Counted from the first letter of the stretch, positions 1 through 9,423 are shown. The stretch is 64,000 nucleotides of DNA from Phaeodactylibacter sp. (GCF_022763345.1 NZ_JALEGS010000050.1:62001-126000), one strand, 5' to 3'. Notes: a model not told the origin generated them from the letters alone. Program-made: numbers and translations.

Positions 1-1774
1 TGTAGGAACCATATGGCAAATCCTCGATAATGTTACCTACCGTGCGGATATCTATATCGACATTCGGCGCACCCGGTGAGCCATGCAGTGCGGCAAACGC
101 CACAGTCTCCGTATCGCTGGCGGCTTCCTGCCCCATGTCATTCACATGCAGAGTGAAGGGAAAATCAGTATCCCCGACAATACCATCAGCTGCAACAACG
201 TAGGTCTTTCCATTCTCAAAAGTCACAGGGAAGTTCACCAGGGTATCGGCTACTGAGGTGCTGTTGTCCAGCGCTACACCAATATTGATTTCCACACCGG
301 CATCTACAAAGATGAATTCAGACGCTGTACGGAACGCAAAGTCATCCAGCAGCAGCCCACCATTCGCATAAACATCGACAGTAGGGCTTGGGGAGTTGTG
401 GATCACCTGCAGGCGCGCAACAGCTGTCGCAGGCAGCTCAACCACGTTACCATCCGGCAGTGCGGCGAACAAACCAAACGCAGGGTCACCACCCAAAATG
501 CCAGAAGCAAACACTGTTGCCGCACCTCCACCCAGACCACTCAGGTCAGCTTCGAAGGTCGCTACAATATCCGGGCTGCCGGCTGCACGTACATCAAGGT
601 AATACAGCCCCGGCTCGGCTTCCAGATAGCCGGTGTAAGAACCGTAAGGCAGGTCTTCGACAATCGTGCCTACCGTGCGGATATCCACATCCACATTGGG
701 CGCACCCGGCGAGCCATGGAGGGTAGCAAAGGCCACAGACTCCGCATCACTGGCAGCTTCCTGCCCCATGTCATTCACATGCAGGGTGAAGGGGAAATCG
801 GTATCACCGACAATACCATCGGCAGCCACAACATAGGTTTTTCCATTCTCAAAAGTCACAGGGAAGTTCACCAGGGTATCGGCTACGGAGGTGCTGTTGT
901 CCAGCGCCACGCCGATGTTGATTTCCACACCGGCATCTACGAAGATGAACTCGGAAGCCGTGCGGAAGGCAAAGTTGTCCAATAGCAGCCCACCGTTCGC
1001 GTAGATATCTACAGTGGGGCTTGGGGAGTTGTGGATCACTTGCAGGCGCGCAACGGACGCAGCAGGCAATTCAAGAACCGTCCCATCCGGCAAGGCAGCG
1101 AACAGGCCAAATTCAGGCGTGGCACCCAGTAAACCGGATGCAAAAACAGTGGCAGCACCTCCGCCGAGGGTGCTCAGATCCGCTTCAAAGGTCGCCACGA
1201 TATCCGGATTGCCGGCGGCACGGACATCCAGGTAGTAGGTCTGCGGTTCCACAGAAAGGTAGTCTGTAAAGTTACCATACTCCAGACCGGGGACAAGTGT
1301 GCCGACAGTCCGGGCATCTACATCTACAGCGGGTGCATTGGTGGAACCATGGTATACATTAAGGTCTACCATGCCCATCATTTCGGCTTCTGTTCTGGCG
1401 TTGGCATTGACGGCCAGGTCGAAGGGCGTATCCATATCGCCTACCACGCCAGTAGCAATTACCGTGTAGTTGACGCCCTCTTCCAACGCCCCCAGCGGGA
1501 ACGTGGCAATGGCATCATCAGCGGAATTACTGGGCGAGACCGCGACATCAACCTCAATATCTGCACCAGCCGGTACTTCGAGGAAAGCGGTTGCAGCCCG
1601 GTAAGGCACACCTGTAAGTTCCGGTAATAGCGCGTCATTGACATAAATGTCGACAGTAGGGCCGGTATCGGTACCCGGCGTAGGCGAGTTGTGGATGATT
1701 TGAACGTTAGCAGTTTGGGCAAAGCTCAGACACGCCAATAGCAGTGCAAGGCTCACCATGTACAACTTCTTCAT
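1..1774 (-). CDS. DUF4397 tandem-repeat secreted protein (partial, C-terminus outside window)
   Basis: The reading frame opens at the ATG at 1774 and stays open to the left edge (591 codons visible), so the C-terminus is missing. It starts with a signal peptide (MKKLYMVSLALLLACLSFAQ) and continues with repeated units containing VIHNSPSPTVDIYANGG, typical of DUF4397 beta-sandwich domains of surface proteins. The unit is 211 codons: the motif near 388-410 recurs near 1021-1043, exactly 633 bases away, and the left edge matches the sequence near 634. The two C-terminal copies are nearly identical, while the first copy (codons about 20-240) is diverged. In Bacteroidota such proteins usually end in a T9SS sorting domain; that part is not visible here. 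The job is probably cell-surface or adhesive, but no function can be read from the sequence. It is divergent from the Clp-like gene across 272 bases. Confidence 0.85.
   Translation of the reverse strand, partial: MKKLYMVSLALLLACLSFAQTANVQIIHNSPTPGTDTGPTVDIYVNDALLPELTGVPYRAATAFLEVPAGADIEVDVAVSPSNSADDAIATFPLGALEEGVNYTVIATGVVGDMDTPFDLAVNANARTEAEMMGMVDLNVYHGSTNAPAVDVDARTVGTLVPGLEYGNFTDYLSVEPQTYYLDVRAAGNPDIVATFEADLSTLGGGAATVFASGLLGATPEFGLFAALPDGTVLELPAASVARLQVIHNSPSPTVDIYANGGLLLDNFAFRTASEFIFVDAGVEINIGVALDNSTSVADTLVNFPVTFENGKTYVVAADGIVGDTDFPFTLHVNDMGQEAASDAESVAFATLHGSPGAPNVDVDIRTVGTIVEDLPYGSYTGYLEAEPGLYYLDVRAAGSPDIVATFEADLSGLGGGAATVFASGILGGDPAFGLFAALPDGNVVELPATAVARLQVIHNSPSPTVDVYANGGLLLDDFAFRTASEFIFVDAGVEINIGVALDNSTSVADTLVNFPVTFENGKTYVVAADGIVGDTDFPFTLHVNDMGQEAASDTETVAFAALHGSPGAPNVDIDIRTVGNIIEDLPYGSY
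388..1655. repeat. 633-bp in-frame tandem repeat inside the DUF4397 gene
   Basis: The sequence at 1-1020 is repeated at an offset of exactly 633 bases (for example ggctgcacgtacatcaaggt at 581-600 and ggcggcacggacatccaggt at 1214-1233). The period is 211 codons and keeps the frame. The copies left of about 1050 are far more alike than either is to the unit right of about 1290. The array continues off the left edge. Confidence 0.85.
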
Positions 1775-2046
1775 GGATTGCTTTTTTAAGGTTGGAGATT
1801 TATCATCATTCACCCAAACCAACAGAGCGCCTGTTTTTATGTTTCGGCAGATAATTGAAGATAGGCCGCCAAGTTACCTTTTTGCCAGATGCTTGTCATT
1901 TCGGTCAAAATACAGCTCGCCCGAGGCCATACTGATTGTTAAAGTGCCGGTGGCATTCAACAAAATTGAATTGAGGCTTCAGCCAAAACGATGCCAAGCC
2001 ATTTCCGTAAAAGGCTTATATTGGCGCTTCACCTCGTAATAATTTC

Positions 2047-5000
2047 ATGGCCAACGTCAAGCTCCAAGTCCCTACTCTGGTCAGCGATCTCGAACTAAAC
2101 GGGAAGCGCCACTACAGCCTGCGCCCTTTGTTCCTGGATTATCCCTTAACTACACACCGCAGATACGAGCACGCCGTTGTGCAATACCAAAAGGAGATAA
2201 AGAACCAGTTCAAGGGCTTCAGCCTCGACCGGGAGAACGCGCTTCAGCTGCTTTGGATGATGTTCCGGCCTGAGGTTCGGTACTTTCAGTTCCGGCACGA
2301 GTTCACCGTTGACCGGCAGTTCATCGCCGGGCAGTACCCGGTTGCTGTTTTCACCCTACAGAAGATGAACTTCGTAGTTCTGCCTACCCTGAACAACTAC
2401 ATGTACATCTCGGATGCCAAATCGCATACAGAGTTTGAACAGGCTTGCCGCCGGGTCATTCGAAAACTGTTGAAGCAAATCAAAAAGGAGGAACAGGAAG
2501 ATTTTTCCCCTCAGAACTATTTTTGCGGAGATAAGGACTTTCTGACAGAAATAGACGTGACGGTCAATATCGCTGCCACGCCCTTTTCCTTTGATGCGCC
2601 GGCCAACAACTGGTTTCTCAGCAGTTTGCTGGACGACACCTCGTTTGATGGTGCCGTGGAAGCCGAAAAGACCGGGCAGGACTTAAATGCGCTTTACCCC
2701 TCCGAACTCAACCGGGCCTACCATCAGGAAGAGCGGGTACAACAGCTTTACCAACTCATGTACCAACCGGCACAAACACCTATCGCCATTGTCGGGCCGG
2801 ATGGGGTCGGCAAGCATACCATCGTGCAGGAAGCTGTATGGCGTTACGAGTCCGGCTACTACGAAAAGACAAAAGGAAGGCATCAGCGCCTATGGCATAT
2901 TGACCCTACCCGACTCATTGCGGGCATGAGTATTGTAGGCATGTGGCAAAAGCGACTGGAAGCCATCATTGAGTTCATCATGCAACCTGCCGAAAAAAAG
3001 GGCGACAGTGATAAATTGCTGATCGACAACCCTATCGCGCTGCTTCGTATCGGCAAATCGGCACAGAATGACATGACCCTTAGCGATGTGCTGCGCCCCT
3101 ACCTCGAAAAACGGCAACTGCACCTCATACTCATCGCAACGCCTGAGGAATGGAAGACCCTGCAAGAAAAAGGCCGGCGCTTCAGCAATCTGTTCCGGGT
3201 GGTCCGCGTAGAGGAGCCCGATATGGAAAAAGCCGTTCAAATCATCATTGAAAAACGGCGGCAACTGGAGCGAAATAATGACAATCAAATCAAGATTCAG
3301 GCCATAGAGCAACTGCTCACCATTCAGCGCAATTACCTGCGCAACAAACCCTTGCCCGGCAGTGTAATAAGGCTGCTGGAACAACTAGCCGTCAAGCACC
3401 GGTATGGCATTGTGGATGCGCCAGAGGTACGGGAGGAATTCCGCAACTTCAGTGGCCTGCAGGAGCATATATTTGATGCTGCCGAACCCTTAAATCCGGA
3501 AGCCATTCAGGGAACGCTGGGGCAACAGCTCGTTGGGCAGCCGGAAGCGGTGCGCGCCCTGGCTGATGTTGTCCACCTGGTAAAAGCCAAACTCAACCAC
3601 CCCAGGCGCCCTTTGTCCTCGTTTTTGTTCATCGGGCCTACGGGCGTAGGAAAAACACAGGCAGCGAAAGTCCTCTGCAACTACCTGATGGGCAGCGAAA
3701 AGCAGTTGTTGCGGTTCGACATGAATGAATACATCGACAGCAGCAGCCTTCAGCGCCTGATCGGCGACTATTACAATCCGGAGGGGCAACTGACCGGTGC
3801 AGTGCGCTACCGTCCGTTCAGCATCGTACTGCTCGATGAGATTGAGAAAGCCCATCCCCTGGTACGAGACCTGCTCCTCCAATTGCTCGATGATGGCCGG
3901 CTGACCGATAGCCTCGGGCGGACGATTGACTTTACGAATACGATCATCATCATGACCTCTAATGTCGGGGCGCGGGAAGCCGGCACGCAGCTGGGGTTCA
4001 CCCACTCGGACCAGTCTCAGGCACATGCCTACCGGCGGGCCATGGAGCAACAGTTTCGGCCGGAGTTCATCAACCGCATTGATCATACGATCGTTTTCAA
4101 CCCGCTCAGGCCGGAACATATCCTTGGCATCGCCCGGATTCAGATCAAGGAACTCCTGAAACGGGATGGATTCGTGCGCCGGGCCACCATCCTCAACATC
4201 AGTCAGGATGCACTGGAATGGGTGTCCCAGCGGGGCTTCGACCCACGCATGGGCGGGCGGGCGCTAAAACGGCAAATTGAACGCGACCTTACAGCGCTTT
4301 CGGCCGAACAGCTGATCAACACCCATTCCGACCACCCCATCCTGATGGATATCATCCTAAAGGACGGGCAGCTCCACCCAAAGATTACACCGCTAGCGTT
4401 TGTTGAGCCACTCGAGGAGGAATGGATGCCAGCGTTGCCGGAAGAAACCAAAGGCAGGGGGTTTTACCGTCGGCTGATTCGCACCCTCGACCTGATGCTG
4501 GAGGAACTCGAAGCCTACGAAGCCGCGAACCAGGAAGATGGCCCGATTGTCTACATCGACGGGCAATCGGCCGGGCAGCTCGACTGGGAGTACCACCACT
4601 TTAAGTCGAAGGTGGTTGAAGCGAAGGAAGCCATAAATAACATCAGCCTGGCGTTCCGGGACCGTTACTACAAGATCGGCCCCGCAATTCCGCTCCGCCT
4701 GAAAGCGGTGAACATGGTGCCCCGCAGCGACTGGTCGACTAAAGGCATACGGGAAAATTTTAAGGACAAACTCTTTCAACAGGAAGGCATACGCGAGATC
4801 AGTGACGCTTACCAATACGCCAACGTGCAGTTTGACAGCCTGCGCACCGAGTTCCTCAACCACTTTTTGACCGTTGCCATCCTGCAAATGCAACAGCGCG
4901 CAGTACTCATCAAGCCTCCCGGCAAACTCCGGCTGAATGTGCAGTCCTGCATTATCGGGATGGGGCAAACCGAGGTTGATTTCTTATTGAACCTTTATGA

Positions 5001-5337
5001 AAAGCTACTTCAATTGCTGGACCTTTCCCCCACCCAGGATGATGGCAATGATATTGAAATTGAAGGTTACGGGCTGAGAGCTTTGTTGGAAGGAGAGTCT
5101 GGCATCCACCTGTTCTACACCGCCAACCGCACCCCCATTCCTATCAGAGTGACTTTAAATGGGCGTCAGGATCCGGAGTCTGCGCACCGGGTTATCCGGC
5201 TGTATGATGCCACGTATACAATCACAGATCTGCGGTCAGGTTTTGCAAATGCGGCAGATATTACGGCTGAAGAGTTTTTATTGCTGGTCTATGCGGGCGT
5301 GCCGGCTCAGTTGCGCAAGGCACTTTACCCCCTGTAG
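2047..5337 (+). CDS. ClpB/ClpA-like AAA+ protein with decayed D1 and C-terminal PCRF-like domain
   Basis: This 1096-residue protein has four parts. Residues 1-190 are a novel N-terminal region, not the usual Clp N-domain. Residues 215-480 are a D1 AAA module with Walker A GPDGVGKHT (250-258), but its Walker B reads LLIDN (catalytic Glu replaced by Asn328) and the usual pore-loop KYRG is SIVG. Residues 490-780 are an AAA_2 plus ClpB_D2-small module with intact Walker A GPTGVGKT (530-537), DE at 597-598, sensor Asn639, arginine finger in NRID (Arg677) and sensor-2 GGRALKR; the D2 pore segment is shortened to DYYNPEGQ. Residues about 840-1070 resemble the PCRF domain of peptide-chain release factors: GMGQTEVDFLLNLYEKLL (971-988) resembles AGAGGTEAQDWA-type sequence, and GLRALLEGESGIH (1009-1021) resembles YGLLKGEAGVH. 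No GGQ domain follows. I infer a D2-driven unfoldase or remodeller that may act on ribosomes or a tRNA-linked substrate. It is not a standard ClpB, ClpC or T6SS ClpV. Confidence 0.85.
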   Translation: MANVKLQVPTLVSDLELNGKRHYSLRPLFLDYPLTTHRRYEHAVVQYQKEIKNQFKGFSLDRENALQLLWMMFRPEVRYFQFRHEFTVDRQFIAGQYPVAVFTLQKMNFVVLPTLNNYMYISDAKSHTEFEQACRRVIRKLLKQIKKEEQEDFSPQNYFCGDKDFLTEIDVTVNIAATPFSFDAPANNWFLSSLLDDTSFDGAVEAEKTGQDLNALYPSELNRAYHQEERVQQLYQLMYQPAQTPIAIVGPDGVGKHTIVQEAVWRYESGYYEKTKGRHQRLWHIDPTRLIAGMSIVGMWQKRLEAIIEFIMQPAEKKGDSDKLLIDNPIALLRIGKSAQNDMTLSDVLRPYLEKRQLHLILIATPEEWKTLQEKGRRFSNLFRVVRVEEPDMEKAVQIIIEKRRQLERNNDNQIKIQAIEQLLTIQRNYLRNKPLPGSVIRLLEQLAVKHRYGIVDAPEVREEFRNFSGLQEHIFDAAEPLNPEAIQGTLGQQLVGQPEAVRALADVVHLVKAKLNHPRRPLSSFLFIGPTGVGKTQAAKVLCNYLMGSEKQLLRFDMNEYIDSSSLQRLIGDYYNPEGQLTGAVRYRPFSIVLLDEIEKAHPLVRDLLLQLLDDGRLTDSLGRTIDFTNTIIIMTSNVGAREAGTQLGFTHSDQSQAHAYRRAMEQQFRPEFINRIDHTIVFNPLRPEHILGIARIQIKELLKRDGFVRRATILNISQDALEWVSQRGFDPRMGGRALKRQIERDLTALSAEQLINTHSDHPILMDIILKDGQLHPKITPLAFVEPLEEEWMPALPEETKGRGFYRRLIRTLDLMLEELEAYEAANQEDGPIVYIDGQSAGQLDWEYHHFKSKVVEAKEAINNISLAFRDRYYKIGPAIPLRLKAVNMVPRSDWSTKGIRENFKDKLFQQEGIREISDAYQYANVQFDSLRTEFLNHFLTVAILQMQQRAVLIKPPGKLRLNVQSCIIGMGQTEVDFLLNLYEKLLQLLDLSPTQDDGNDIEIEGYGLRALLEGESGIHLFYTANRTPIPIRVTLNGRQDPESAHRVIRLYDATYTITDLRSGFANAADITAEEFLLLVYAGVPAQLRKALYPL

Positions 5338-5358
5338 AACGCAGAATGAGCGGGAGAA

Positions 5359-5589
5359 CTATTGATTTTTCAGCATCGCTTTTTCCTGCACGGTGGTGCA
5401 CAAGCGGACCACGTCAGAAAAACGGCCAAGAGGCTGACTATTCCGGTGAAGTTGAAAAGCACCATCGGGCTCAATCGTAATTCGAACCTTCCCGGGTAAC
5501 AGGAATTCTTTGTCTTTACGCTGCTCCACGGCAATTCCAAAGTGCCTGAGTGCGCAAAGCAACAGTTGAGTTTGGTTAGATGCATCCAT
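5359..5589 (-). CDS. small hypothetical protein (76 aa)
   Basis: This 76-residue frame opens with MDASNQTQLLLCALRHFGI and reads like a soluble mixed alpha/beta protein, with LLPGKVRITIEPDGAFQLH in the middle. I do not recognise a family. It converges on the Clp-like gene, with 21 bases between the two stops. An overlapping 71-residue frame (5370-5585) has a less protein-like, Cys/Ser-rich composition and was not chosen. No clear ribosome binding site is seen, which is common in this phylum. It could be non-coding; confidence is moderate. Confidence 0.5.
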   Translation of the reverse strand: MDASNQTQLLLCALRHFGIAVEQRKDKEFLLPGKVRITIEPDGAFQLHRNSQPLGRFSDVVRLCTTVQEKAMLKNQ

Positions 5590-5843
5590 AATTGATGGGT
5601 TTAATTATGGCAGCTGAGGCGTTGTTAAACTAATCTGTGAAATACGAAAAATGGATTCATCAGTGAGGTTCCCAATGTTTTTGTTTGTTTATAGCTAATG
5701 CAGGGAAGCTAAAGGATGATCTATTTTCAAATATACCATCAATATATGATCAATTCATCAGAAATAAAAATTCCTTCAAAGGGATTTGATGTTTTTTCTG
5801 TTTTGTTGAATACCAATGGGTTATAGCTTAAACAAAACAGGCG

Positions 5844-6365
5844 CTACAATCGGGTTGCGGCTTCCTTTTTAATGGCAAGCAGGGCTTTTTCCACAGCCAT
5901 GACTTCCTGCTGATTGACGTAATTGAACAACATGCCGGCCAGTTCCTTCGCATCAGATTTAGTATCTGTTTTCTCCGCGATAATGGAAATGGCATTAACG
6001 GACTCATCCCGGGCGAACTTGATGATTTCCCAGAGTTGGGAGGAGACGTAGACCTGCTGGGTGATATTGTGCTCATACTCCTGCTGAACCGCCAACAGCA
6101 AGGACACCCGAAGTTCACCATTGGACATGCCCGGCTTGCGGACCCGCAGCAATAAGTTGGGCAGGGAAATTCGCTCACAGAAAAGGGACAAGCGCTCATA
6201 AGCCTGCAAACGGAGGGGAAGGGAAGATTTCTGTTGTTCCTGCTGTATTTTGAGATGCTGGAGCTTTTGCTGGTTTTCCATATAGGTTTTTAGCACAAAA
6301 TAGGCTGCCAGAAACGTCAGCAGTCCGGGTATAGTGAGCTTGATGATCTCCAAGAGGATTTCCAT
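5844..6365 (-). CDS. conserved Bacteroidota membrane-anchored hypothetical protein
   Basis: The protein has 173 residues. An N-terminal membrane segment (about residues 5-28, IIKLTIPGLLTFLAAYFVLK) is followed by a basic, Gln-rich coiled coil (30-50) and a helical domain with LRLQAYERLSLFCERISLPNL. This layout, one helix plus a cytosolic helical domain, is familiar from uncharacterised Bacteroidota proteins, but I know of no assigned function. It stands alone, between AT-rich intergenic stretches of about 250 bases on each side. The start was chosen because it places the hydrophobic helix right at the N-terminus. A 123-residue frame in another phase is a shadow. Confidence 0.75.
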   Translation of the reverse strand: MEILLEIIKLTIPGLLTFLAAYFVLKTYMENQQKLQHLKIQQEQQKSSLPLRLQAYERLSLFCERISLPNLLLRVRKPGMSNGELRVSLLLAVQQEYEHNITQQVYVSSQLWEIIKFARDESVNAISIIAEKTDTKSDAKELAGMLFNYVNQQEVMAVEKALLAIKKEAATRL

Positions 6366-6643
6366 AGGTTCAATTTATATTGAGTATTCAGGATAGTCTC
6401 CGACTGCCTGCCATTTTGATTAGCAAGCCAACTGGCCGGGCTGCAAAACTAAGGACCTTATTCGAAAAAACGCACAGGAATTATCCTGGTTGCCTGGAAA
6501 CCCTACCCCGGCGCCTGGAAAAATTAAGGGCAAACTGTTTTCAAACCAAACCTGACACCTGGTTGTTACGTTTGGTAAATTATCGCGTAGCACTTAGATT
6601 TGCTGCGCAGATTAACCATTAACTTAAAATAGCTTATCCCGAT

Positions 6644-6994
6644 ATGAGCGATGTTAAAGTAAAGCAGGCACCCATTGCGTTGACCGAAGGCGCTATCAAA
6701 GCGCTTAACCAAATCAAAAAAGATCAGAACATCTCTGAAGACCATGGGCTGCGCGTAGGCGTCAAAGGCGGAGGCTGCTCCGGCTTTTCCTACAAACTTG
6801 GCTTTGACCTACCCAAAGAGAACGATCAGGTATATGAGGTGTCCGGCATTAAAATCCTAATGGAAAAAGCCCATGGAATTTACCTCCTTGGAATGGAAAT
6901 CGACTGGGAAGAAGGGCTAAACAACCGAGGCTTCTCCTTTAACAATCCCAACGCAACAGATACCTGTGGCTGCGGCACTTCCTTTTCTGCATAA
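6644..6994 (+). CDS. HesB/IscA-family iron-sulfur cluster assembly protein
   Basis: This 116-residue A-type carrier accepts Fe-S clusters and passes them to apo-enzymes in the cytoplasm. The three ligand cysteines are all present: Cys45 in GGGCSGF, and Cys108 and Cys110 in the C-terminal CGCGTSF. Length and motif order match IscA/SufA/ErpA proteins. No suf or isc genes are adjacent, so the gene is solitary and the subtype (SufA or ErpA) cannot be decided. The start ATG lies just after an AT-rich leader. Confidence 0.93.
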   Translation: MSDVKVKQAPIALTEGAIKALNQIKKDQNISEDHGLRVGVKGGGCSGFSYKLGFDLPKENDQVYEVSGIKILMEKAHGIYLLGMEIDWEEGLNNRGFSFNNPNATDTCGCGTSFSA

Positions 6995-7256
6995 CCATTC
7001 ATCCCTGGGAGGAAGCTACGACAACTGAATCAGAAGCTAATTATCCTAATTTTACCGCCAAAAAAACAAAAAAGTGCTTCCGGATGACAATCCTTTATCT
7101 TCCGGAGCAGTTTGGCAACTATATGCCTTCTGGTATCGTCTTTCATTTATAACCAACAGCGTCCATCTGCGTCGCTGAGAGACTACCCCACACACAACCC
7201 CACCACCAAGCGTAAGAACGAATCTTTTCAATTCAATATTAATCGATCAACTATTT

Positions 7257-9119
7257 ATGAAAAAATCACTACTCCCTTTGCTGGCGCTATGCCTAGTTGC
7301 TTTTAGTGGCACAGCACAGTCTGACACTTTATTCCAGGAAGATTTTGATGGTGGCATTCCCGATACCTGGACCATTAGCCCAGGCAACCCTGAGGGTGCA
7401 ATCTGGCAGTGGTCTGCGGATGGCACAGCAGAAGCTGCAATGGTTGATGGCGAAGAGCTGGATGCCTTGTTTTGGGGCGCAGGAGGGACCATTCAGTCCC
7501 CTACCGTATCCAATGGTGCAGCCATGTACAATTCCGATGTGTACGATGGCGGAGGTGTTGGCGTGGGCCAAGGGCCATTCCCAGGTACGCACTCTGGCAG
7601 CCTGACTTCTCCACCCTTCAGCTGTGTCGGCTTTGACACTTTGTACCTGGCATTCAATCAGTCTGCTCGGGCTAATGCAAATGCCGTTTCTACCATCCTG
7701 GAAGTATCCGTGGATACCGGCAATACTTGGGTGGACTTCCCTATTAATCCGGAAGTAACTGGCAATGGTAGCAGTGGAGCAACCGACCTGGAACTAGTAA
7801 ATATCAGCGAAGTAGCGGGAGGGCAGCCTCATGTGCAAATCCGTTTCACCTGGAATGGCCGTTATTACTACTGGCTGATTGATGACATTCAGGTCATCAC
7901 GCCGATGGACCAGGAGCTGGAGATGGGCGACTTTTTCTACCCACCAGCCAGCTTCTCCACGCCAGTTTCCCAAATTGCAACAGACACCTTTGGTTTCGAG
8001 GTGGACATCAGCAACTTTGGTAAGGAGATCGTCAACAATGTGGTTGTAAAAGCCAGCATCCTGGAGCGCGTTACAGACACGCAAACAGAACTGGTGTGGG
8101 AAGACAGCCTGGTCGTTGCAGAATTCCCTCCTTTCTACCGGGATTCTACCCTTCAATTGCCAAACTCTTTCATACCAGAAGATCTGACACTCGGTGAATA
8201 TGTGGTGCGGTACGATGTGTATGCACAAGACACTGAGGACTTCAACCCGCTCAACAACAGCAAGCAGGACAACTTCCGGGTTTCTTCTAACCTTTTCGCT
8301 AAAGAGCCTGCACTCGAAAGCGGTACCCGCCCTGGCAATCAGGCCGATTACCAGATGGGCAACCTCTACCAGATGAGTTCTATCGCCACTGAGCAGTTTG
8401 TGACTAGTGAGGTTTTCTTCGGCGGTACCAAGAATGCAGCAGATGGGCCTATGGGCGGAGAAAACACGACCCTATTCCTGTACAAGGTTGCAGATAACGT
8501 AGATGCTAACTTCGATAACTTCGATACTAGCATTGATACTGAAGATTTGCTTCAAATTGGCTTTAGCTTCCACACTTTCGAAGATGATGAAGAAGGCGAG
8601 CTCATCTCAGCACCACTGACGGACCTCGATGGCAACCCCATTCCACTTGAGCCTGGTGCCCGCTATATCGTTGTGTCTGAATGGGCAGATCAGTCTACGG
8701 ATGTATTCTCTGGTACCAACGATGACTTCATGTACTTCCAGATCGCAACTGTCGTGCGTACTTCTGAGTGGTTCCTCGGTGGCTTTGGCCCCGAAACAAC
8801 TTCGGTAGTACGGATGCGTATTGCCCTGGCAACGACTAATGATGACATCGAACTGCCCGAAGCTTCCATGAACATCTTCCCGAACCCAGTCGCTGTAAAT
8901 GATCAGCTGAATGTACGTTTTGATCTGGATGGCAACTCTCCGGCTATGCTGGTCGTTGCGGACCTCGACGGCCGCGTCATCAACCTCTTTGAGTACGAAG
9001 ATGGCCTGACCAACGAAACGGTACAAATCCCAACCAGCAAACTGGCTGCAGGTACTTACCTGGTACGCCTGAGCACGGAGCAGGGTACGAAGACGATGAA
9101 GTTCAACGTGGTACGCTAA
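7257..9119 (+). CDS. T9SS type A sorting domain-containing secreted protein
   Basis: This 620-residue protein has a Sec signal peptide (MKKSLLPLLALCLVAFSGTAQ). Residues about 22-215 begin with LFQEDFDGGIPDTWT, a pattern of jelly-roll (MAM/concanavalin-like) domains in secreted Bacteroidota proteins. A CARDB-like beta-sandwich follows near 235-345, then a second sandwich region. The last 80 residues are a type A sorting domain (MNIFPNPVAVNDQLNVRF, then LAAGTYLVRLS and a KFNVVR end). The protein is expected to cross the outer membrane by T9SS and be attached to, or released from, the surface. No catalytic motif was found; the role may be adhesive or structural. A strong terminator follows at 9147. 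Confidence 0.9.
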   Translation: MKKSLLPLLALCLVAFSGTAQSDTLFQEDFDGGIPDTWTISPGNPEGAIWQWSADGTAEAAMVDGEELDALFWGAGGTIQSPTVSNGAAMYNSDVYDGGGVGVGQGPFPGTHSGSLTSPPFSCVGFDTLYLAFNQSARANANAVSTILEVSVDTGNTWVDFPINPEVTGNGSSGATDLELVNISEVAGGQPHVQIRFTWNGRYYYWLIDDIQVITPMDQELEMGDFFYPPASFSTPVSQIATDTFGFEVDISNFGKEIVNNVVVKASILERVTDTQTELVWEDSLVVAEFPPFYRDSTLQLPNSFIPEDLTLGEYVVRYDVYAQDTEDFNPLNNSKQDNFRVSSNLFAKEPALESGTRPGNQADYQMGNLYQMSSIATEQFVTSEVFFGGTKNAADGPMGGENTTLFLYKVADNVDANFDNFDTSIDTEDLLQIGFSFHTFEDDEEGELISAPLTDLDGNPIPLEPGARYIVVSEWADQSTDVFSGTNDDFMYFQIATVVRTSEWFLGGFGPETTSVVRMRIALATTNDDIELPEASMNIFPNPVAVNDQLNVRFDLDGNSPAMLVVADLDGRVINLFEYEDGLTNETVQIPTSKLAAGTYLVRLSTEQGTKTMKFNVVR

Positions 9120-9146
9120 GCGCGTTGTTCTTATCACAGAATTAAG

Positions 9147-9187
9147 AAAGCGCTGCTCCGGAGCAATTCCGGGGTAGCGCTTTTTTA
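9147..9187 (+). terminator. intrinsic terminator after the T9SS cargo gene
   Basis: AAAGCGCT...AGCGCTTT is a long stem containing CCGG arms, followed directly by a run of T (9181-9186). It lies 27 bases after the stop of the gene ending at 9119. Confidence 0.85.
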
Positions 9188-9391
9188 GTTTGAATAGTGC
9201 CTCATGGCAGCAATCATACCATTCAGACCCGAGCTGGAAACTCGGGGATCGCCTTTCAATTCGCGGCTTCACAGTCAATACCTGGCTCGGACACAAGAAA
9301 GGTTTTCCCAGCCGGAGAGGAAAAAAAGACACCGATTTACTCAGGTGGCGATTTTGGACCGGGGCAAACGAAGACGGACTGATAAAAACAA

Positions 9392-9423
9392 GGGCGGCAC
9401 CTTTCTTCTGAAAAGCACCGCCC
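9392..9423 (-). terminator. intrinsic terminator of icd
   Basis: Read on the minus strand: GGGCGG pairs with CCGCCC across an imperfect stem, followed by TTGTTTTT (9391-9384). It lies about 43 bases past the icd stop. Confidence 0.75.

Noticed and set aside
398..985. 195-residue plus-strand frame
   Set aside because: It is antisense to the DUF4397 repeat, which explains its length; the repeat period gives similar shadow frames in the next copy.
3490..4119. 209-residue minus-strand frame inside the Clp-like gene
   Set aside because: It lies fully opposite the conserved D2 ATPase motifs and has no family-like feature.
2047..5337. T6SS ClpV/TssH assignment
   Set aside because: No other tss genes are in the window, the N-domain differs, and the C-terminal PCRF-like domain is not part of ClpV.
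6380..6622. 80-residue plus-strand frame before the IscA gene
   Set aside because: Composition is random-looking, no motif is seen, and it fills the likely promoter region of the IscA gene.
8607..9332. 241-residue minus-strand frame
   Set aside because: It is antisense to the T9SS sorting domain and runs through the terminator at 9147.
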